DNA of 64,000 nt, from contig NZ_JASJEU010000014.1 of the NCBI RefSeq assembly GCF_030077735.1, forward strand, positions 118,573 to 182,572. Reading direction: 5' to 3'. Below the pieces are notes generated by a model that was given only the letters and a program-made list of their open reading frames with translations, was not told where the DNA came from and made no database searches. The stretch is from Gordonibacter faecis (GTDB taxonomy: Bacteria > Actinomycetota > Coriobacteriia > Coriobacteriales > Eggerthellaceae). The translations under genes and the position numbers were made by a program. Below, piece after piece: positions 26,513-36,195 of the stretch (positions are counted from its first letter, which is position 1; each line of letters starts with the position of its first letter).

Positions 26513-28699
26513 CTATCCAATGAGTTTGGACGATTCCACCTGCTCAACGTACCAGGTCATGAAGTGCGACAGCGGTTTGCGCAGGACGAGGCCGATAAGT
26601 GCGGCCGGAATCAGGAACAGCAGAAGCAGGCCCATCTCTATGCAGAAGTCATTGCCGCACACGCCAAACATGGCGGCGCGCATGGCGTTCACCACATGCG
26701 TAGCAGGCAGCCACGGGCTGATCCCCTGAATGAACGGCGGCAACAGCTGCAACGGGAACGAGCCACCGCACCCGGTCACCTGCACAATAAGCAGAAGCAC
26801 CGCCACCGCCTTGCCCAGGTTTGCGAACGCCGCCACCAGCGCGTAGATGAAGAACGTGAACACAAGCCCCGCCACCCAGAAGCACAACATAAATAGCAGC
26901 GGCTCCGCCACCTGCACCTGCAAGAACAGCCAGTTACCCAGACCCATAACGGTAGTCTGCGCGAGCGAAAGCAGCCCCATCACCGCAAAGCGGCCGAGGA
27001 ACAGCTCGCGCGGTTTCGGGTTAACAAGCGTCGTGCGCACGCGCGCGGGTACGGCGGGCTTCACTGCCACCAAGATGAGCAGCGACCCAATGAACAGCGC
27101 GAGCGTGGTGTAGAACGGCGCCATAGCCGAGCCGAAGTTCTCCACCGGAAACACCGCCGTGCGCTCAAGCCCCACTGGCGCGGCAAGCGCTCGCGACAGC
27201 AGCTGCGTGTCCGACCCCAACACTCGGCGCAGCATGTCCGCATCACCCGTGGCCAGCGCCTCGTCCACGCCGTCGGCAAGTTCGCGCAGCTGAACGCCTG
27301 AATCGCGCAACTCAGCGGCCGCGTCGCCAATCTTGCCCGCAGCAGCCCCCAACACCTCGCCGGCCGACCTAGCAGAGTCGGCCAAGCCCGCACCCGCCGC
27401 GCGCAAATCACCCAGCCCTGAGTCCACCTGTTCCGCAAGCGATGCCGCGTCGACGGCAAGACGCTCGAGGCCTGGACGCACCTTCGCGTCGAACTCGGCA
27501 GCAAGTGCATCGGCGTTCTGCTGCGCCTGATCGGCGAGTGCCTTCACCGCTTCGCGCTCGGCTTGTGCGTCGGCGTTGCCGGCCTCCAGCTTGTCGGCGG
27601 CCCTCAGCAGGTTGTCACGGATGCCCACCATGAGATCCGCCTGCGCGTTCATCTGCGCCACCGCGCTATCCAAGGCGACCCGGTACTCTTCGGGCACCTG
27701 GTCGCGCAGGGCGGCCAGCTCGGCCGCTGCGTTGCGATAGCCTACAGCCCGACCATCCACCACACCCGCCTGTACACGTATCTGCGCCGCACATTCCTTC
27801 GACCCCGAGTCCGCAGCGGCGAACAGGCCGTCCACCGAGTCCGACACCGCTCCGAAGCCTGCGCCCGTGCTCTCAAGCGCACGCGACAGATCATCCACCG
27901 ACTGTCCGAGCGCATCAAGAATGCCGCCAGCGGCCGACGAACCCTCCGAAGCGCGCGCCGATACGTCGTCGATGGCGGCCTGTGCCGATGCCACCAACTT
28001 CGCCGAATCGCCCGCGAGCGTCCGAGCCGATGTGGCCAGAAGCGCGTACTGATCAAGCACCGCCGCCGTGCGATCGGCACCTTCAGCCATAGTGCGCACA
28101 TGCTCCGCAAGCTTGCCGATACGCCCGTCCGCGTCTGCCTCGTCGGCGTAGCGCGACAGCGATTGAGCCAGTCCCAACGCCACCGCCGAAAGCTCTTCGG
28201 CAAACACTTTGTTCACTTCGCGCGACACGGAGTCGGCGCCCTGATCAGTGATTTTGGGGGCGATGGCGCTCTTCTTCTCGTTGGCGTAGTAGACAATCTT
28301 CGCGTGCTCCACGTCGTCGGAGTAGAACGTCAGCATGTCGCGGCTGAACTCCTGGGGAATGACCACGGCCGCGTAGTAGCGCCCCGACCGTGCGCCGTCG
28401 ATGGCGTCGGCCTCGTCGGTGAACGTCCAGTCTATCTGCTCGTTTGCGCGCAACGCCGACACCACCTGTTCGCCCACGTTCACGCGCAAAGGCACCAGGT
28501 CGCTCTCGTAGCCCTCATCCACGCTGGCCACAGCCACGGTAAGATTGCCCGTGTTGTCAAACACGTTCCAGCAAGCAATAACGTTATACCAAGCGAAAAT
28601 GGACGGCATCACCACAAGCCCCACAGCAATGATAATGCTCATCGCGTTCGCAAACAGGCTCTTCACGTCGCTGTGAGCGATGCGCAGGATGTTACCCAC
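26513..28699 (-). CDS. YhgE/Pip-family membrane protein (second of a pair)
   Basis: The 728-residue protein has one N-terminal membrane helix with the family motif PSIFAWYNVIACWNVFDNTGNL. A long Ala-rich coiled-coil extracytoplasmic region follows (about 150-490), then six C-terminal membrane segments (about 530-725) of the ABC-2 type. Relatives include phage infection protein Pip and the ESX-like secretion component YhgE/EsaA. A GTG start at 28699 is chosen: the N-terminus VGNILRIAHSDVK mirrors the paralogue, and it overlaps the upstream stop by 8 bp, indicating coupling. It ends convergent with the UvrA-like gene. Confidence 0.85.
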   Translation of the reverse strand: MGNILRIAHSDVKSLFANAMSIIIAVGLVVMPSIFAWYNVIACWNVFDNTGNLTVAVASVDEGYESDLVPLRVNVGEQVVSALRANEQIDWTFTDEADAIDGARSGRYYAAVVIPQEFSRDMLTFYSDDVEHAKIVYYANEKKSAIAPKITDQGADSVSREVNKVFAEELSAVALGLAQSLSRYADEADADGRIGKLAEHVRTMAEGADRTAAVLDQYALLATSARTLAGDSAKLVASAQAAIDDVSARASEGSSAAGGILDALGQSVDDLSRALESTGAGFGAVSDSVDGLFAAADSGSKECAAQIRVQAGVVDGRAVGYRNAAAELAALRDQVPEEYRVALDSAVAQMNAQADLMVGIRDNLLRAADKLEAGNADAQAEREAVKALADQAQQNADALAAEFDAKVRPGLERLAVDAASLAEQVDSGLGDLRAAGAGLADSARSAGEVLGAAAGKIGDAAAELRDSGVQLRELADGVDEALATGDADMLRRVLGSDTQLLSRALAAPVGLERTAVFPVENFGSAMAPFYTTLALFIGSLLILVAVKPAVPARVRTTLVNPKPRELFLGRFAVMGLLSLAQTTVMGLGNWLFLQVQVAEPLLFMLCFWVAGLVFTFFIYALVAAFANLGKAVAVLLLIVQVTGCGGSFPLQLLPPFIQGISPWLPATHVVNAMRAAMFGVCGNDFCIEMGLLLLFLIPAALIGLVLRKPLSHFMTWYVEQVESSKLIG

Positions 28700-31286
28700 G
28701 GCCCTCGCCCCCCTTCGCGACGGCAGGCTCCCCGTCAGCGGCGCGCTCCATTTCGTTGCGCGCAATTCCCAACTCCAGCAGCCCCTCATTGGTGAGGTCA
28801 TCCAAAACCAGCTGCCGCTCGAAGCTGGCGCGCAGGCTCTCCACCACAACCAGGAACACGAACACCGCTACCATCCACACAAGCCACGCGGTGAGCAGCC
28901 ACACCTTTTCCGTGGGGGTGAGTGCGAAGAAGATGGTGAGCGCGACCGGCACCGATAGACCCAGCGCCACCGAACCGCGGATGAGACGCGGGTACCAACG
29001 CGAGAACCGCTCGTAGCGCTGCGTGATTTCCTCACGGTACTCATCCTTGCCGGCAAGCGCGCGGAACAGTTGCGAGAAACGGTAGGGCCGCGCGGGAATT
29101 TCCACGTCCTCGCCGTTGAACAGGCCGCTCTCGCGCACCTGTCCGGCCACCATACGGTTCACGTTGGCCATGAGTGGCCGCACAATCAGGCCAAACGCCA
29201 TGAATCCAACAAAGAACAGTGCAAGCATCCAAAGCGCATTCGCGTACTGCGAACCATAGAAGCCGCAGATGGCCTCGCGCATGGCGGCAATGCCGTACGT
29301 GAAAGGCAAATACGGGTAGACGGCTTGGAAGAATCCGGCCGTCATCTCGATGGGATAGAGGCCCGTTGCGCCCGGGATCTGCGCAAACACTAACACGATG
29401 CAGAGGCCCTTGCCGATGTGCTGCAGCGTGACGGAAAGCGCGTAGATGATGCTGAGGTAGGCGAGCGACGCCACAGCCGCAGCGAAAAACAGGGCCGGCA
29501 CACTGGCGGCCTGCACGCCAAGGGCCAGCACGCCTGCGCAGCACACGAGAGCCTGAATCACCGCGAAGCACGCGAGCAACAGGAAACGCCCCAGGTAGCG
29601 CTGCGCCACGGTGAGATTGCGGATGCCCTCGGAGTCTACCTCCTGGCGCATGATGACCAGCAACATGAACGCACCGATCCAAAACGTGAGGTTCATGAAC
29701 AGGGGCGCCATGGCCGAGCCGTATGCGTTCAGTTCGTAGAGCTGCTCGGTGACAAGCCGCGTGGGCGAGCCCATGAAGTCGGCAACCTTCGCGGCGTCCA
29801 AACCGTTCTCGCCGAAGAGCTTCGCAAAGGCATCGGATCCGCCCAGGGCCAGTACGTCGGAGCGCGCCGTGTCGAGGCTTTGCTCGAGCTCGGCCAGCAG
29901 CCCATCGGTTTGTCCAAGCGCCTCCTTGGAAGTGGAAAGCGTGGATAACAGCTGGTCAAGCACGAGCGAGGCCTGGTCGACGAGCAAATTCTGGTTCGAC
30001 ACTGCGGTGCCGAGGGCGGCTGCGGCAGCGGAGAGTTCACCCAGGCTTTTATTCACCGCAGGCACCGTGGTACCGAACAGGCCGTTCGAGTACACGCTTG
30101 CATCGTCGGCCGCTTGCTGCACGGCAGCATCAAACGCGTCGGACGCCTGCGCGACAGCCTCCGAAAAGCCCTGCGCCTCGGCGCCAAGGGAGGTCAGGCC
30201 GTCGAGTGTCTTCTGCGCCTCATCGGCGCGCGCGTCCACGGCATCGGCAAGAGTCACCAGCTGCGCCTTGGACGGGTCGTCGTCGGGCATCGTGGCTGCC
30301 AAGTCGCGCAGATAGCCCGCGAGCTGGCGGTTCTCGTCCACGATGATGCGTGCATGCGCAATCGACGCGTCGATGTCGGCACGCGCCTCACCAGCGGCGG
30401 CCACCGCGTCGCCTACAGCAGCGTGCGCCTTCGTCGAGGCCTGCGACACCGCAAGGATGCTCTGACTTACCGCCGGCGCCGCGACAGCCGAAAGGTTCGC
30501 CAGGCTCTCTTGCATCTGCGCCGTCAGGCCGGACACGGTCTGGAGCGCATCGTTCGCGTCAGCAATGACCGTGCGGGCGTGCTCAAGCGAGCCCTTCGAT
30601 CCGTCAGCCTTCTCTAGTGCCCTGTCGGCGGCGGCCGACGCGTTTGCAAGGGCATCTCGCGCCTCACCCACCGCGTCTACCGCCCCCGCCACCTCGGAAA
30701 GAGCCCGCGTGCGCGACTCGTCAACCGAGACACGCGAAGCGTCTATGGCCTGGTCAATAGCGTCGGCGGCCACATCGCTCACCGTCGATACGAATGTTGA
30801 GTTGACGGTGCCTTCCAGCGTTGAGGCACCCGTGTCGGTAATCTTCGGGGCTACGGGGCCGTTCTTCTCATTCACATGATATTCGATGGAAGGCTGCTGG
30901 AAATCACCCGTGGTAAGCGTCAGCAGCCGCTCGGTAAAATCTTTCGGGATGATGAAGGTAGCGTAGGCCTCGCCGGTGCGCAGGCGCTCAAGCGCCTCGT
31001 CGCGATCGGCGAACGTCCAGTCCAGCTGCTCGTTTTCCTGCAGCTTCTCCACAATCAAGTCGCCCACGTGCAGCTCGCCCGTGAGTTCGCTCGATGCGCC
31101 GGCGTCCTCGTTCACCACATACACACGCAGGTTGCCCGTGTTGTCGTAGGGGTTCCAGAAACCCACGACGTTGTACCACGTGTAGAGGGAGGGCAGCACG
31201 AGCAGGGCGACCACCACCACGAGCGCAGCCGGCACCTTGAGCAGACGCAAGATGTCGCGCTTGAACACCCGCAGCACGTTTCCCAT
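28692..31286 (-). CDS. YhgE/Pip-family membrane protein (first of a pair)
   Basis: The 864-residue protein has the same architecture as the next gene. The N-terminus is MGNVLRVFKRDILRL, followed by a membrane helix with PSLYTWYNVVGFWNPYDNTG. A long coiled-coil-rich outer region with many Ala/Asp repeats is followed by about six membrane helices from 560 onward. A further cytoplasmic/membrane tail of about 120 residues is absent from the paralogue. The pair probably arose by tandem duplication and forms a heteromeric complex (inference). No substrate can be read from the sequence. Confidence 0.85.
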   Translation of the reverse strand: MGNVLRVFKRDILRLLKVPAALVVVVALLVLPSLYTWYNVVGFWNPYDNTGNLRVYVVNEDAGASSELTGELHVGDLIVEKLQENEQLDWTFADRDEALERLRTGEAYATFIIPKDFTERLLTLTTGDFQQPSIEYHVNEKNGPVAPKITDTGASTLEGTVNSTFVSTVSDVAADAIDQAIDASRVSVDESRTRALSEVAGAVDAVGEARDALANASAAADRALEKADGSKGSLEHARTVIADANDALQTVSGLTAQMQESLANLSAVAAPAVSQSILAVSQASTKAHAAVGDAVAAAGEARADIDASIAHARIIVDENRQLAGYLRDLAATMPDDDPSKAQLVTLADAVDARADEAQKTLDGLTSLGAEAQGFSEAVAQASDAFDAAVQQAADDASVYSNGLFGTTVPAVNKSLGELSAAAAALGTAVSNQNLLVDQASLVLDQLLSTLSTSKEALGQTDGLLAELEQSLDTARSDVLALGGSDAFAKLFGENGLDAAKVADFMGSPTRLVTEQLYELNAYGSAMAPLFMNLTFWIGAFMLLVIMRQEVDSEGIRNLTVAQRYLGRFLLLACFAVIQALVCCAGVLALGVQAASVPALFFAAAVASLAYLSIIYALSVTLQHIGKGLCIVLVFAQIPGATGLYPIEMTAGFFQAVYPYLPFTYGIAAMREAICGFYGSQYANALWMLALFFVGFMAFGLIVRPLMANVNRMVAGQVRESGLFNGEDVEIPARPYRFSQLFRALAGKDEYREEITQRYERFSRWYPRLIRGSVALGLSVPVALTIFFALTPTEKVWLLTAWLVWMVAVFVFLVVVESLRASFERQLVLDDLTNEGLLELGIARNEMERAADGEPAVAKGGEGRG

Positions 31287-31411
31287 TACCCCAGTCGCTT
31301 CCCTTCTCCGTCACCTTTGCCCTCAACGAAGGGCATGATACCTCACTTTTGACGGAGTGTCAGGCGAGTTTTGACGCTTCTCGGCAGTACGTCAACAGAG
31401 CATGCCGTCCC

Positions 31412-32725
31412 TCACTTCCCCACGTCGATACCTTTCGTGGCTGGTCCCTCTACCACGGCACCTTCCGAAGAGAAACGCGAGCCGTGACAGGGACAATCCC
31501 AGGTGTCTTCCAGGTTGTTGTGAGCAAGCGTGCATCCCATATGCGAGCAGCGCTTTCCGGGCTTCACCAGGTTCACTGTCGAGGTACCCAAGTTGGAGGC
31601 GAGGCTTGCATGAAGCATCGAACGCTGTGGCGAAAACACGTCCGCGGCATCGCTGCCGCCTTCCACAATGAGGTCCGCCAGAAGTTCGGCCGCCACGAGT
31701 GAGCCGGTCATGCCCCATTTGCTGAACCCGGTGGCCACATACCAGTTCGGGTCCTCGCGGCGATGGATGCCCACATAGGGCACGTGATCCAAACTCATGC
31801 AATCCTGCGCAGCCCATGCGTAGCGCTCGACCGCTTGCGGGTAGGCGCGCCTCGTAAAGCCGCGAATCTTGCGATAGCCTTGCTTGGGACCAGGCCCTTC
31901 GCCCGTGCGATGGCCACCGCCGCCCACTAACAGATACTCGCCGTACGTACGGAAGGAGAAACCATCGTCCACGCCGATGAACATGCCGTCGGGTTGCAGC
32001 GCGCCCTCAAGTGCCAGGGAGTACGAGCGCTCCTGGTGCAGCTTCATGAAGTAGAGCCCTGGTATGTTGACCAGCGGATAGCGCGTCGCAAACACAATGT
32101 GGCGCGCGGTGACCGACCCCTGCGGCGTGTGTGCTGTGTCGCCCTTCACGTCGCTCACGAACGTATCCTCGTACACGTTGATGAATGGCAGCAAGCCGTA
32201 AAGTAATTTCAGCGGGTTGAACTGCGCCTGCTGCTGCATACCCAACGCGCCGTTATTCTTCAGCGGCAGCGGTGCCTTATTAAGCACCTTATGCGGAATA
32301 CCCAGTTGCTCGTATGCAGCCAGTTCCTGCTCGAGGGGTTTGGTTGAACCCTCGGCGTAGAGATAGGCCGTGCGTTCCTCGAAGTCGCAGGGTACCGCCT
32401 GCGAAAGGCAACGGAAGCCTTCGACTGCGTTTTGATTCGCCACAAAGTAGCGACGGGCCACGTCTTCGCCGCGCTCTTTAAGCAGGCGGTCGTAGATGAG
32501 GCCATGCTGCGCCGTCACTTTGGCGGTGGTACCCTGCGTGGTGCCCGAGCCCACGCGCCGTCCCTCCAATAGCACGCAGTCGCGCCCAGCCTGGGTCAGC
32601 AAGAAAGCCGTGAGTACGCCCGCCATGCCGCCACCTATCACCAACACGTCGGTTGTAAGCGCGCGATCGAGAACCTTCGATGGTTCACCGGTGCGCTCGG
32701 AGTACGCCGTCCATACGGATGTCAT
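31412..32725 (-). CDS. FAD-dependent oxidoreductase with C-terminal Rieske domain
   Basis: The 437-residue protein begins with a DadA-type FAD-binding fold (VLVIGGGMAG at about 28-37, then a GRRVGSGTT motif). It ends with a Rieske [2Fe-2S] domain (about 370-430) holding CSHMGC and CPCHGS, so all Cys/His ligands are present. FAD-Rieske fusions of this kind are probable electron-transferring amine or amino-acid oxidoreductases; the substrate is unknown. The ATG at 32725 follows GAAAGGGGCTGGCC. It is monocistronic, with a repeat element just upstream. Confidence 0.9.
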   Translation of the reverse strand: MTSVWTAYSERTGEPSKVLDRALTTDVLVIGGGMAGVLTAFLLTQAGRDCVLLEGRRVGSGTTQGTTAKVTAQHGLIYDRLLKERGEDVARRYFVANQNAVEGFRCLSQAVPCDFEERTAYLYAEGSTKPLEQELAAYEQLGIPHKVLNKAPLPLKNNGALGMQQQAQFNPLKLLYGLLPFINVYEDTFVSDVKGDTAHTPQGSVTARHIVFATRYPLVNIPGLYFMKLHQERSYSLALEGALQPDGMFIGVDDGFSFRTYGEYLLVGGGGHRTGEGPGPKQGYRKIRGFTRRAYPQAVERYAWAAQDCMSLDHVPYVGIHRREDPNWYVATGFSKWGMTGSLVAAELLADLIVEGGSDAADVFSPQRSMLHASLASNLGTSTVNLVKPGKRCSHMGCTLAHNNLEDTWDCPCHGSRFSSEGAVVEGPATKGIDVGK

Positions 32726-32937
32726 GGCCAGCCCCTTTCGTCCGTCTGCATTTCTGCCAGACGATACCGGGCGGCACCACCGCAGGGCGCTTCGCCGTGT
32801 GAACCGTCAACCGTCGCTTGCCGGAAGGTTGCCCGACCGATGAGGTTGCCAGTTGAGGCAATCCCCAATCCACCCACCTCACCGCCAGGCGAAACACACA
32901 GCCTGGGCCACATTTTCGCGCTGCGCGCGAACAGGGC

Positions 32938-33062
32938 TGTGACAAAAGCCCCCTACCTGTCAGGTTGGCCGTAGGGCAAGGGCTCTGCCCTTGCCGACAA
33001 CTACGCCTGATCTACCTGTTTACTGATGTTGAGCAGCAAGGGCAGAGCCCTTGCCCTACGCA
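32938..33062. repeat. intergenic inverted-repeat element, copy 2
   Basis: The arms at 32970-32996 and 33034-33060 are the same 27-bp sequence as in copy 1, with one mismatch in the right arm. TGTGACAAAAG (32938-32948) marks the left end. The right arm ends 20 bp before the yolD-like stop. Confidence 0.8.
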
Positions 33063-33079
33063 ATACCCGCAAAGGCAAC

Positions 33080-33418
33080 TCACGCTTGATGCAGCATGAG
33101 AATATCGTCGAAGGGGATACGGGTGCGCACGATGGTAAGAACGCGCCCCGCCTCGTCGATGTCGGTCACCATGCCACGCAAGGTGACGTAACCCTCGCCG
33201 TCGTAATAGCTCACCTCCGCCATCTTTCGGCGTTCCACCTGCGAAAACGCATGTGACAGCGCAAGTGATTCTTCCTCGGTGAGGTCGCGCTTCGGCTCCA
33301 CCACGCGCTCGCGTTCGCGGATGAGGTCGTAATAGCCCCGCAGCGCCGCAAAGGGCATGAACTGCTGCGCGCGGTTGGCGCGTTGCCCGCCGTCGGCGCG
33401 CACCTTCCACTCAGGCAT
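33080..33418 (-). CDS. YolD-like protein
   Basis: The 112-residue protein resembles YolD-like proteins (RANRAQQFMPFAALRGYYD; C-terminal VTDIDEAGRVLTIVRTRIPFDDI). These are regularly encoded next to Y-family polymerases and are thought to assist them. Its start at 33418 overlaps the polymerase stop by 8 bp, so the two genes are translationally coupled and share the LexA-box promoter. Confidence 0.88.
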   Translation of the reverse strand: MPEWKVRADGGQRANRAQQFMPFAALRGYYDLIRERERVVEPKRDLTEEESLALSHAFSQVERRKMAEVSYYDGEGYVTLRGMVTDIDEAGRVLTIVRTRIPFDDILMLHQA

Positions 33419-34748
33419 GGTGACCCCCAATCTGCTGGTTGCGTTCGCGCGCCGTCGCCTTTTCCTTCAAGCTGGTGCCCCGCAAAAGCGCATTCTTGCC
33501 GAACTTCCCCTTGACTGCCAGCACGGCCTCTTGCAGCTTGCGTTCTTCCGCCTCGGTCGCCACGTCGGTGAAGAGATCGAACGTAGCCAGCTCTTCGGGC
33601 ACCACATCGCCAAAGCCCACGTGAATGCGCCGCACCGCCACGTCCCTGCGCGTTGTTTCGTCATACAAATCCAAAAAGCGCGGCAACAGCTTTGCAAGCG
33701 AATTCGTGCGATCGGACTGTCGCCGCGTGCCGCCCGTATGGGGAAACCCGCGGCGGCCACTCACCGGCCGTCGTCCGTGTCCGCCATCGAACCAACCTTC
33801 CGCCGCCTCGCGTGCGCGGTCGCCCTCCCCCTTCGCGTAGCCCACATACAGCGAGAGCGACGAGGCCACCAGGTGCTTGTCCACCAAGTCCAATACCAGC
33901 TGATCAACCATCTCCTTCACCACATCGCGCGCTTCGTCAAACGTATAGTCACACGGCAGCACTTGGCCGTTCATCAGGGAATGAGCGCCTGGCTCGTAGG
34001 CGCGAATATCGGCAATCGTACACGGCTCCACCCCGTGGGCGTGGTCGATGAGGTATTCCGCATTCACGCCAAACTCGCAGTAGAGCGTGCTCTCGTCCAG
34101 CTCACACACGCCGCGCAGGTCGTGCACGCCGTGCTTCGCCAGGCGCTTCGCAATGCCAGGGCCGATGTTCCAAATATCGGTGATGGGTCGGTGCGTTTGG
34201 ATAGTCTGCTCAAACGTGGCACGATCAAGCACACCAATGTGATCGTCGGCGTGCTTTGCCGTAATATCAAGCGCCACCTTCGCCAGAAACAGGTTTGACC
34301 CGATGCCCGCCGTGGCGCACACCCCCGTCTCGGCCAGCACCGCGTCCATGAGCATCTGGGCGAACGCACGCGCATCCACGTGGTAGAGCGCCAGGTAGGG
34401 CGTCGCGTCGATAAAGCACTCGTCGATGGAGTACGGATGAATATCCTCGGGCGACACGTAACGTAAATAGATTGAATAAATGTCGGCCGATACATCCATA
34501 TAGCGCTGCATGCGCGGCCGCGCCTTAATGTAGTCGATGCCAGGCGGGATCTCAAACACGCGGCAGCGCCCCGGCAACCCAAGCGCCTTGAGCGCCGGAG
34601 ACACCGCCAAGCAGATGGTTTTCTCCGTGCGATCAGGGTCAGCCACCACAAGGTTCGTCGTGAAGGGATCGAGCCCGCGGTCGGCGCACTCAACGCTTGC
34701 ATAAAAACTTTTCAGGTCGATGCACAAATACGTACGCTCATCAGCCAC
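33411..34748 (-). CDS. Y-family DNA polymerase (UmuC/DinB-type, SOS-regulated)
   Basis: The 445-residue protein shows the Y-family palm motif YLCIDLKSFYASVEC (about 6-20, metal Asp) and YSIDECFID (about 102-110, catalytic Asp-Glu). The thumb has a helix-hairpin-helix (IWNIGPGIAKRLAKHG), and a little-finger domain follows with a low-complexity Gly/Arg-rich linker at about 330-350. It does translesion synthesis. GTG at 34748 is taken as start because AAGGGAGGGTATC precedes it; a reading frame to 34823 would include the LexA box. It forms an operon with the YolD-like gene. Confidence 0.92.
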   Translation of the reverse strand: MADERTYLCIDLKSFYASVECADRGLDPFTTNLVVADPDRTEKTICLAVSPALKALGLPGRCRVFEIPPGIDYIKARPRMQRYMDVSADIYSIYLRYVSPEDIHPYSIDECFIDATPYLALYHVDARAFAQMLMDAVLAETGVCATAGIGSNLFLAKVALDITAKHADDHIGVLDRATFEQTIQTHRPITDIWNIGPGIAKRLAKHGVHDLRGVCELDESTLYCEFGVNAEYLIDHAHGVEPCTIADIRAYEPGAHSLMNGQVLPCDYTFDEARDVVKEMVDQLVLDLVDKHLVASSLSLYVGYAKGEGDRAREAAEGWFDGGHGRRPVSGRRGFPHTGGTRRQSDRTNSLAKLLPRFLDLYDETTRRDVAVRRIHVGFGDVVPEELATFDLFTDVATEAEERKLQEAVLAVKGKFGKNALLRGTSLKEKATARERNQQIGGHHA

Positions 34749-34777
34749 GATACCCTCCCTTCGCCAACTTATTAGCT

Positions 34778-34789
34778 GAACATTTGTTC
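34778..34789. promoter_or_regulatory. LexA/DinR (SOS) box
   Basis: GAACATTTGTTC is a perfect dyad at its GAAC/GTTC half-sites and matches the Gram-positive LexA consensus CGAAC-N4-GTTCG. It sits 30 bp upstream of the polymerase GTG start. Confidence 0.85.
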
Positions 34790-34821
34790 GCATTAGTATA
34801 GCGTGTTTCCGCGACAATCGC

Positions 34822-34852
34822 AAAAAGAAACCGCCCTTTCGGACGGCTTCTT
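34822..34852 (-). terminator. Rho-independent terminator of icd
   Basis: On the minus strand GAAGCCGTCC, GAAA loop, GGGCGGTTTC and a TTTTT run follow the icd stop codon. Confidence 0.75.
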
Positions 34853-34875
34853 CACAAGAAGTATGAAAGCTAAAA

Positions 34876-36078
34876 TTACGCCTCCAGCCGCTTCGCGATA
34901 GCTAGAATAAAGTCGCGGGTCGAAAGCGTCGTCGGGTTCGGCAGCGTGGTGATGCGCGCGAGGTCGCCCGTCATCTCGCCCGCCTCGATGGTGTCAAGCG
35001 TGGCCTTCTCCAAGCGGTCGGCGAACGCCACGAGGTCATCCAGTCCGTCCAGCTCACCGCGCTTGCGCAGCGCGCCCGTCCACGCGAAGATGGTGGCCAC
35101 CGAGTTCGTGGACGTTTCCTTGCCCTCCAGGTGCTTGTAGTAGTGGCGCTGCACGGTGCCGTGCGCCGCCTCGTACTCATAGTAACCCTGTGGCGACACC
35201 AGCACCGACGTCATCATGGCCAGCGAACCAAACGCGCTCGACACCATGTCGCTCATCACGTCGCCATCGTAGTTCTTGCAGGCCCAGATGAAGCCGCCGT
35301 CGGCCTTCATCACACGCGCCACTGCGTCATCGATGAGCGTGTAGAAGTACTCGATGCCCGCCGCCTCAAAACGCTCAGCGTATTCGGCGTCGTAAATCTC
35401 CTGGAAGATGTCCTTGAAGCGGTGGTCGTACTTCTTGGAGATGGTGTCCTTCGTGGCGAACCAGATGTCCTGCCCCAGGTCAAGCGCGTACTCAAAGCAG
35501 CTGCGCGCGAAGCTTTCAATGGAGGCGTCCAGGTTATGCATGCCCTGCGCAATACCGGGGCCGTCGAACTCCTGCACCAGTTCGCGCGTCTCAGTGCCGT
35601 CAGCCGCGGTGTACACCAGCTCCACCTTGCCGGGGCCGGGCACGCGCAGCTCGGTGTTCTTGTACACGTCGCCGTACGCGTGACGCGCGATGGTGATGGG
35701 TTTCACCCAGTTGCGCACGCACGGCTCGATGCCCTTCACGGTAATAGGCGTGCGGAACACGGTGCCGTCGAGCAGCGCGCGGATGGTGCCGTTCGGGCTC
35801 TTCCACATTTGCTTGAGGTCGTACTCGTCCATGCGCGCCGCATTCGGCGTGATGGTGGCGCACTTCACGGCCACGCCCAGGCGCTTGGTGGCCTCGGCGG
35901 AATCCACGGTCACCTGGTCGTCGGTGGCGTTGCGATGCTCAAGCCCCAGGTCATAGTACTCGGTCTTGAGGTCGACATACGGGCAGATCAATTCATCTTT
36001 AATCATCTGCCAAATAATGCGCGTCATCTCGTCGCCGTCCATCTCCACCAGCGGCGTGGTCATTGCGATCTTCGTCAT
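34876..36078 (-). CDS. icd: isocitrate dehydrogenase, NADP-dependent
   Basis: The 400-residue protein matches the homodimeric eukaryote-like NADP-IDH subfamily. It begins KIAMTTPLVEMDGDEMTRIIW, with MWKSPNGTIRALLDGTVFR (substrate-binding SPNGTIR), NYDGDVMSD (metal-binding Asp) and the cofactor loop AAHGTVQRHY, where the His/Arg pair favours NADP. It oxidises isocitrate to 2-oxoglutarate. ATG 36078 follows GGAGGATGCCC; a longer frame to 36159 lacks family sequence. Aconitase is also encoded in this window, at 60045. Confidence 0.95.
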   Translation of the reverse strand: MTKIAMTTPLVEMDGDEMTRIIWQMIKDELICPYVDLKTEYYDLGLEHRNATDDQVTVDSAEATKRLGVAVKCATITPNAARMDEYDLKQMWKSPNGTIRALLDGTVFRTPITVKGIEPCVRNWVKPITIARHAYGDVYKNTELRVPGPGKVELVYTAADGTETRELVQEFDGPGIAQGMHNLDASIESFARSCFEYALDLGQDIWFATKDTISKKYDHRFKDIFQEIYDAEYAERFEAAGIEYFYTLIDDAVARVMKADGGFIWACKNYDGDVMSDMVSSAFGSLAMMTSVLVSPQGYYEYEAAHGTVQRHYYKHLEGKETSTNSVATIFAWTGALRKRGELDGLDDLVAFADRLEKATLDTIEAGEMTGDLARITTLPNPTTLSTRDFILAIAKRLEA

Positions 36079-36195
36079 GGGCATCCTCCGTGTCATGCGT
36101 GAACCTGCGTCCCACCCATAATACCCCAGCACCCGACTTCCCCGCCGCCTGTTAACCACACCTTAACGAAAGCGCCGCAACCTGAAGCAAAAGTG

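Noticed and set aside
27563..28795. Long antisense frame opposite the YhgE genes
   Set aside because: It is a compositional shadow; the minus-strand protein has clear family structure.
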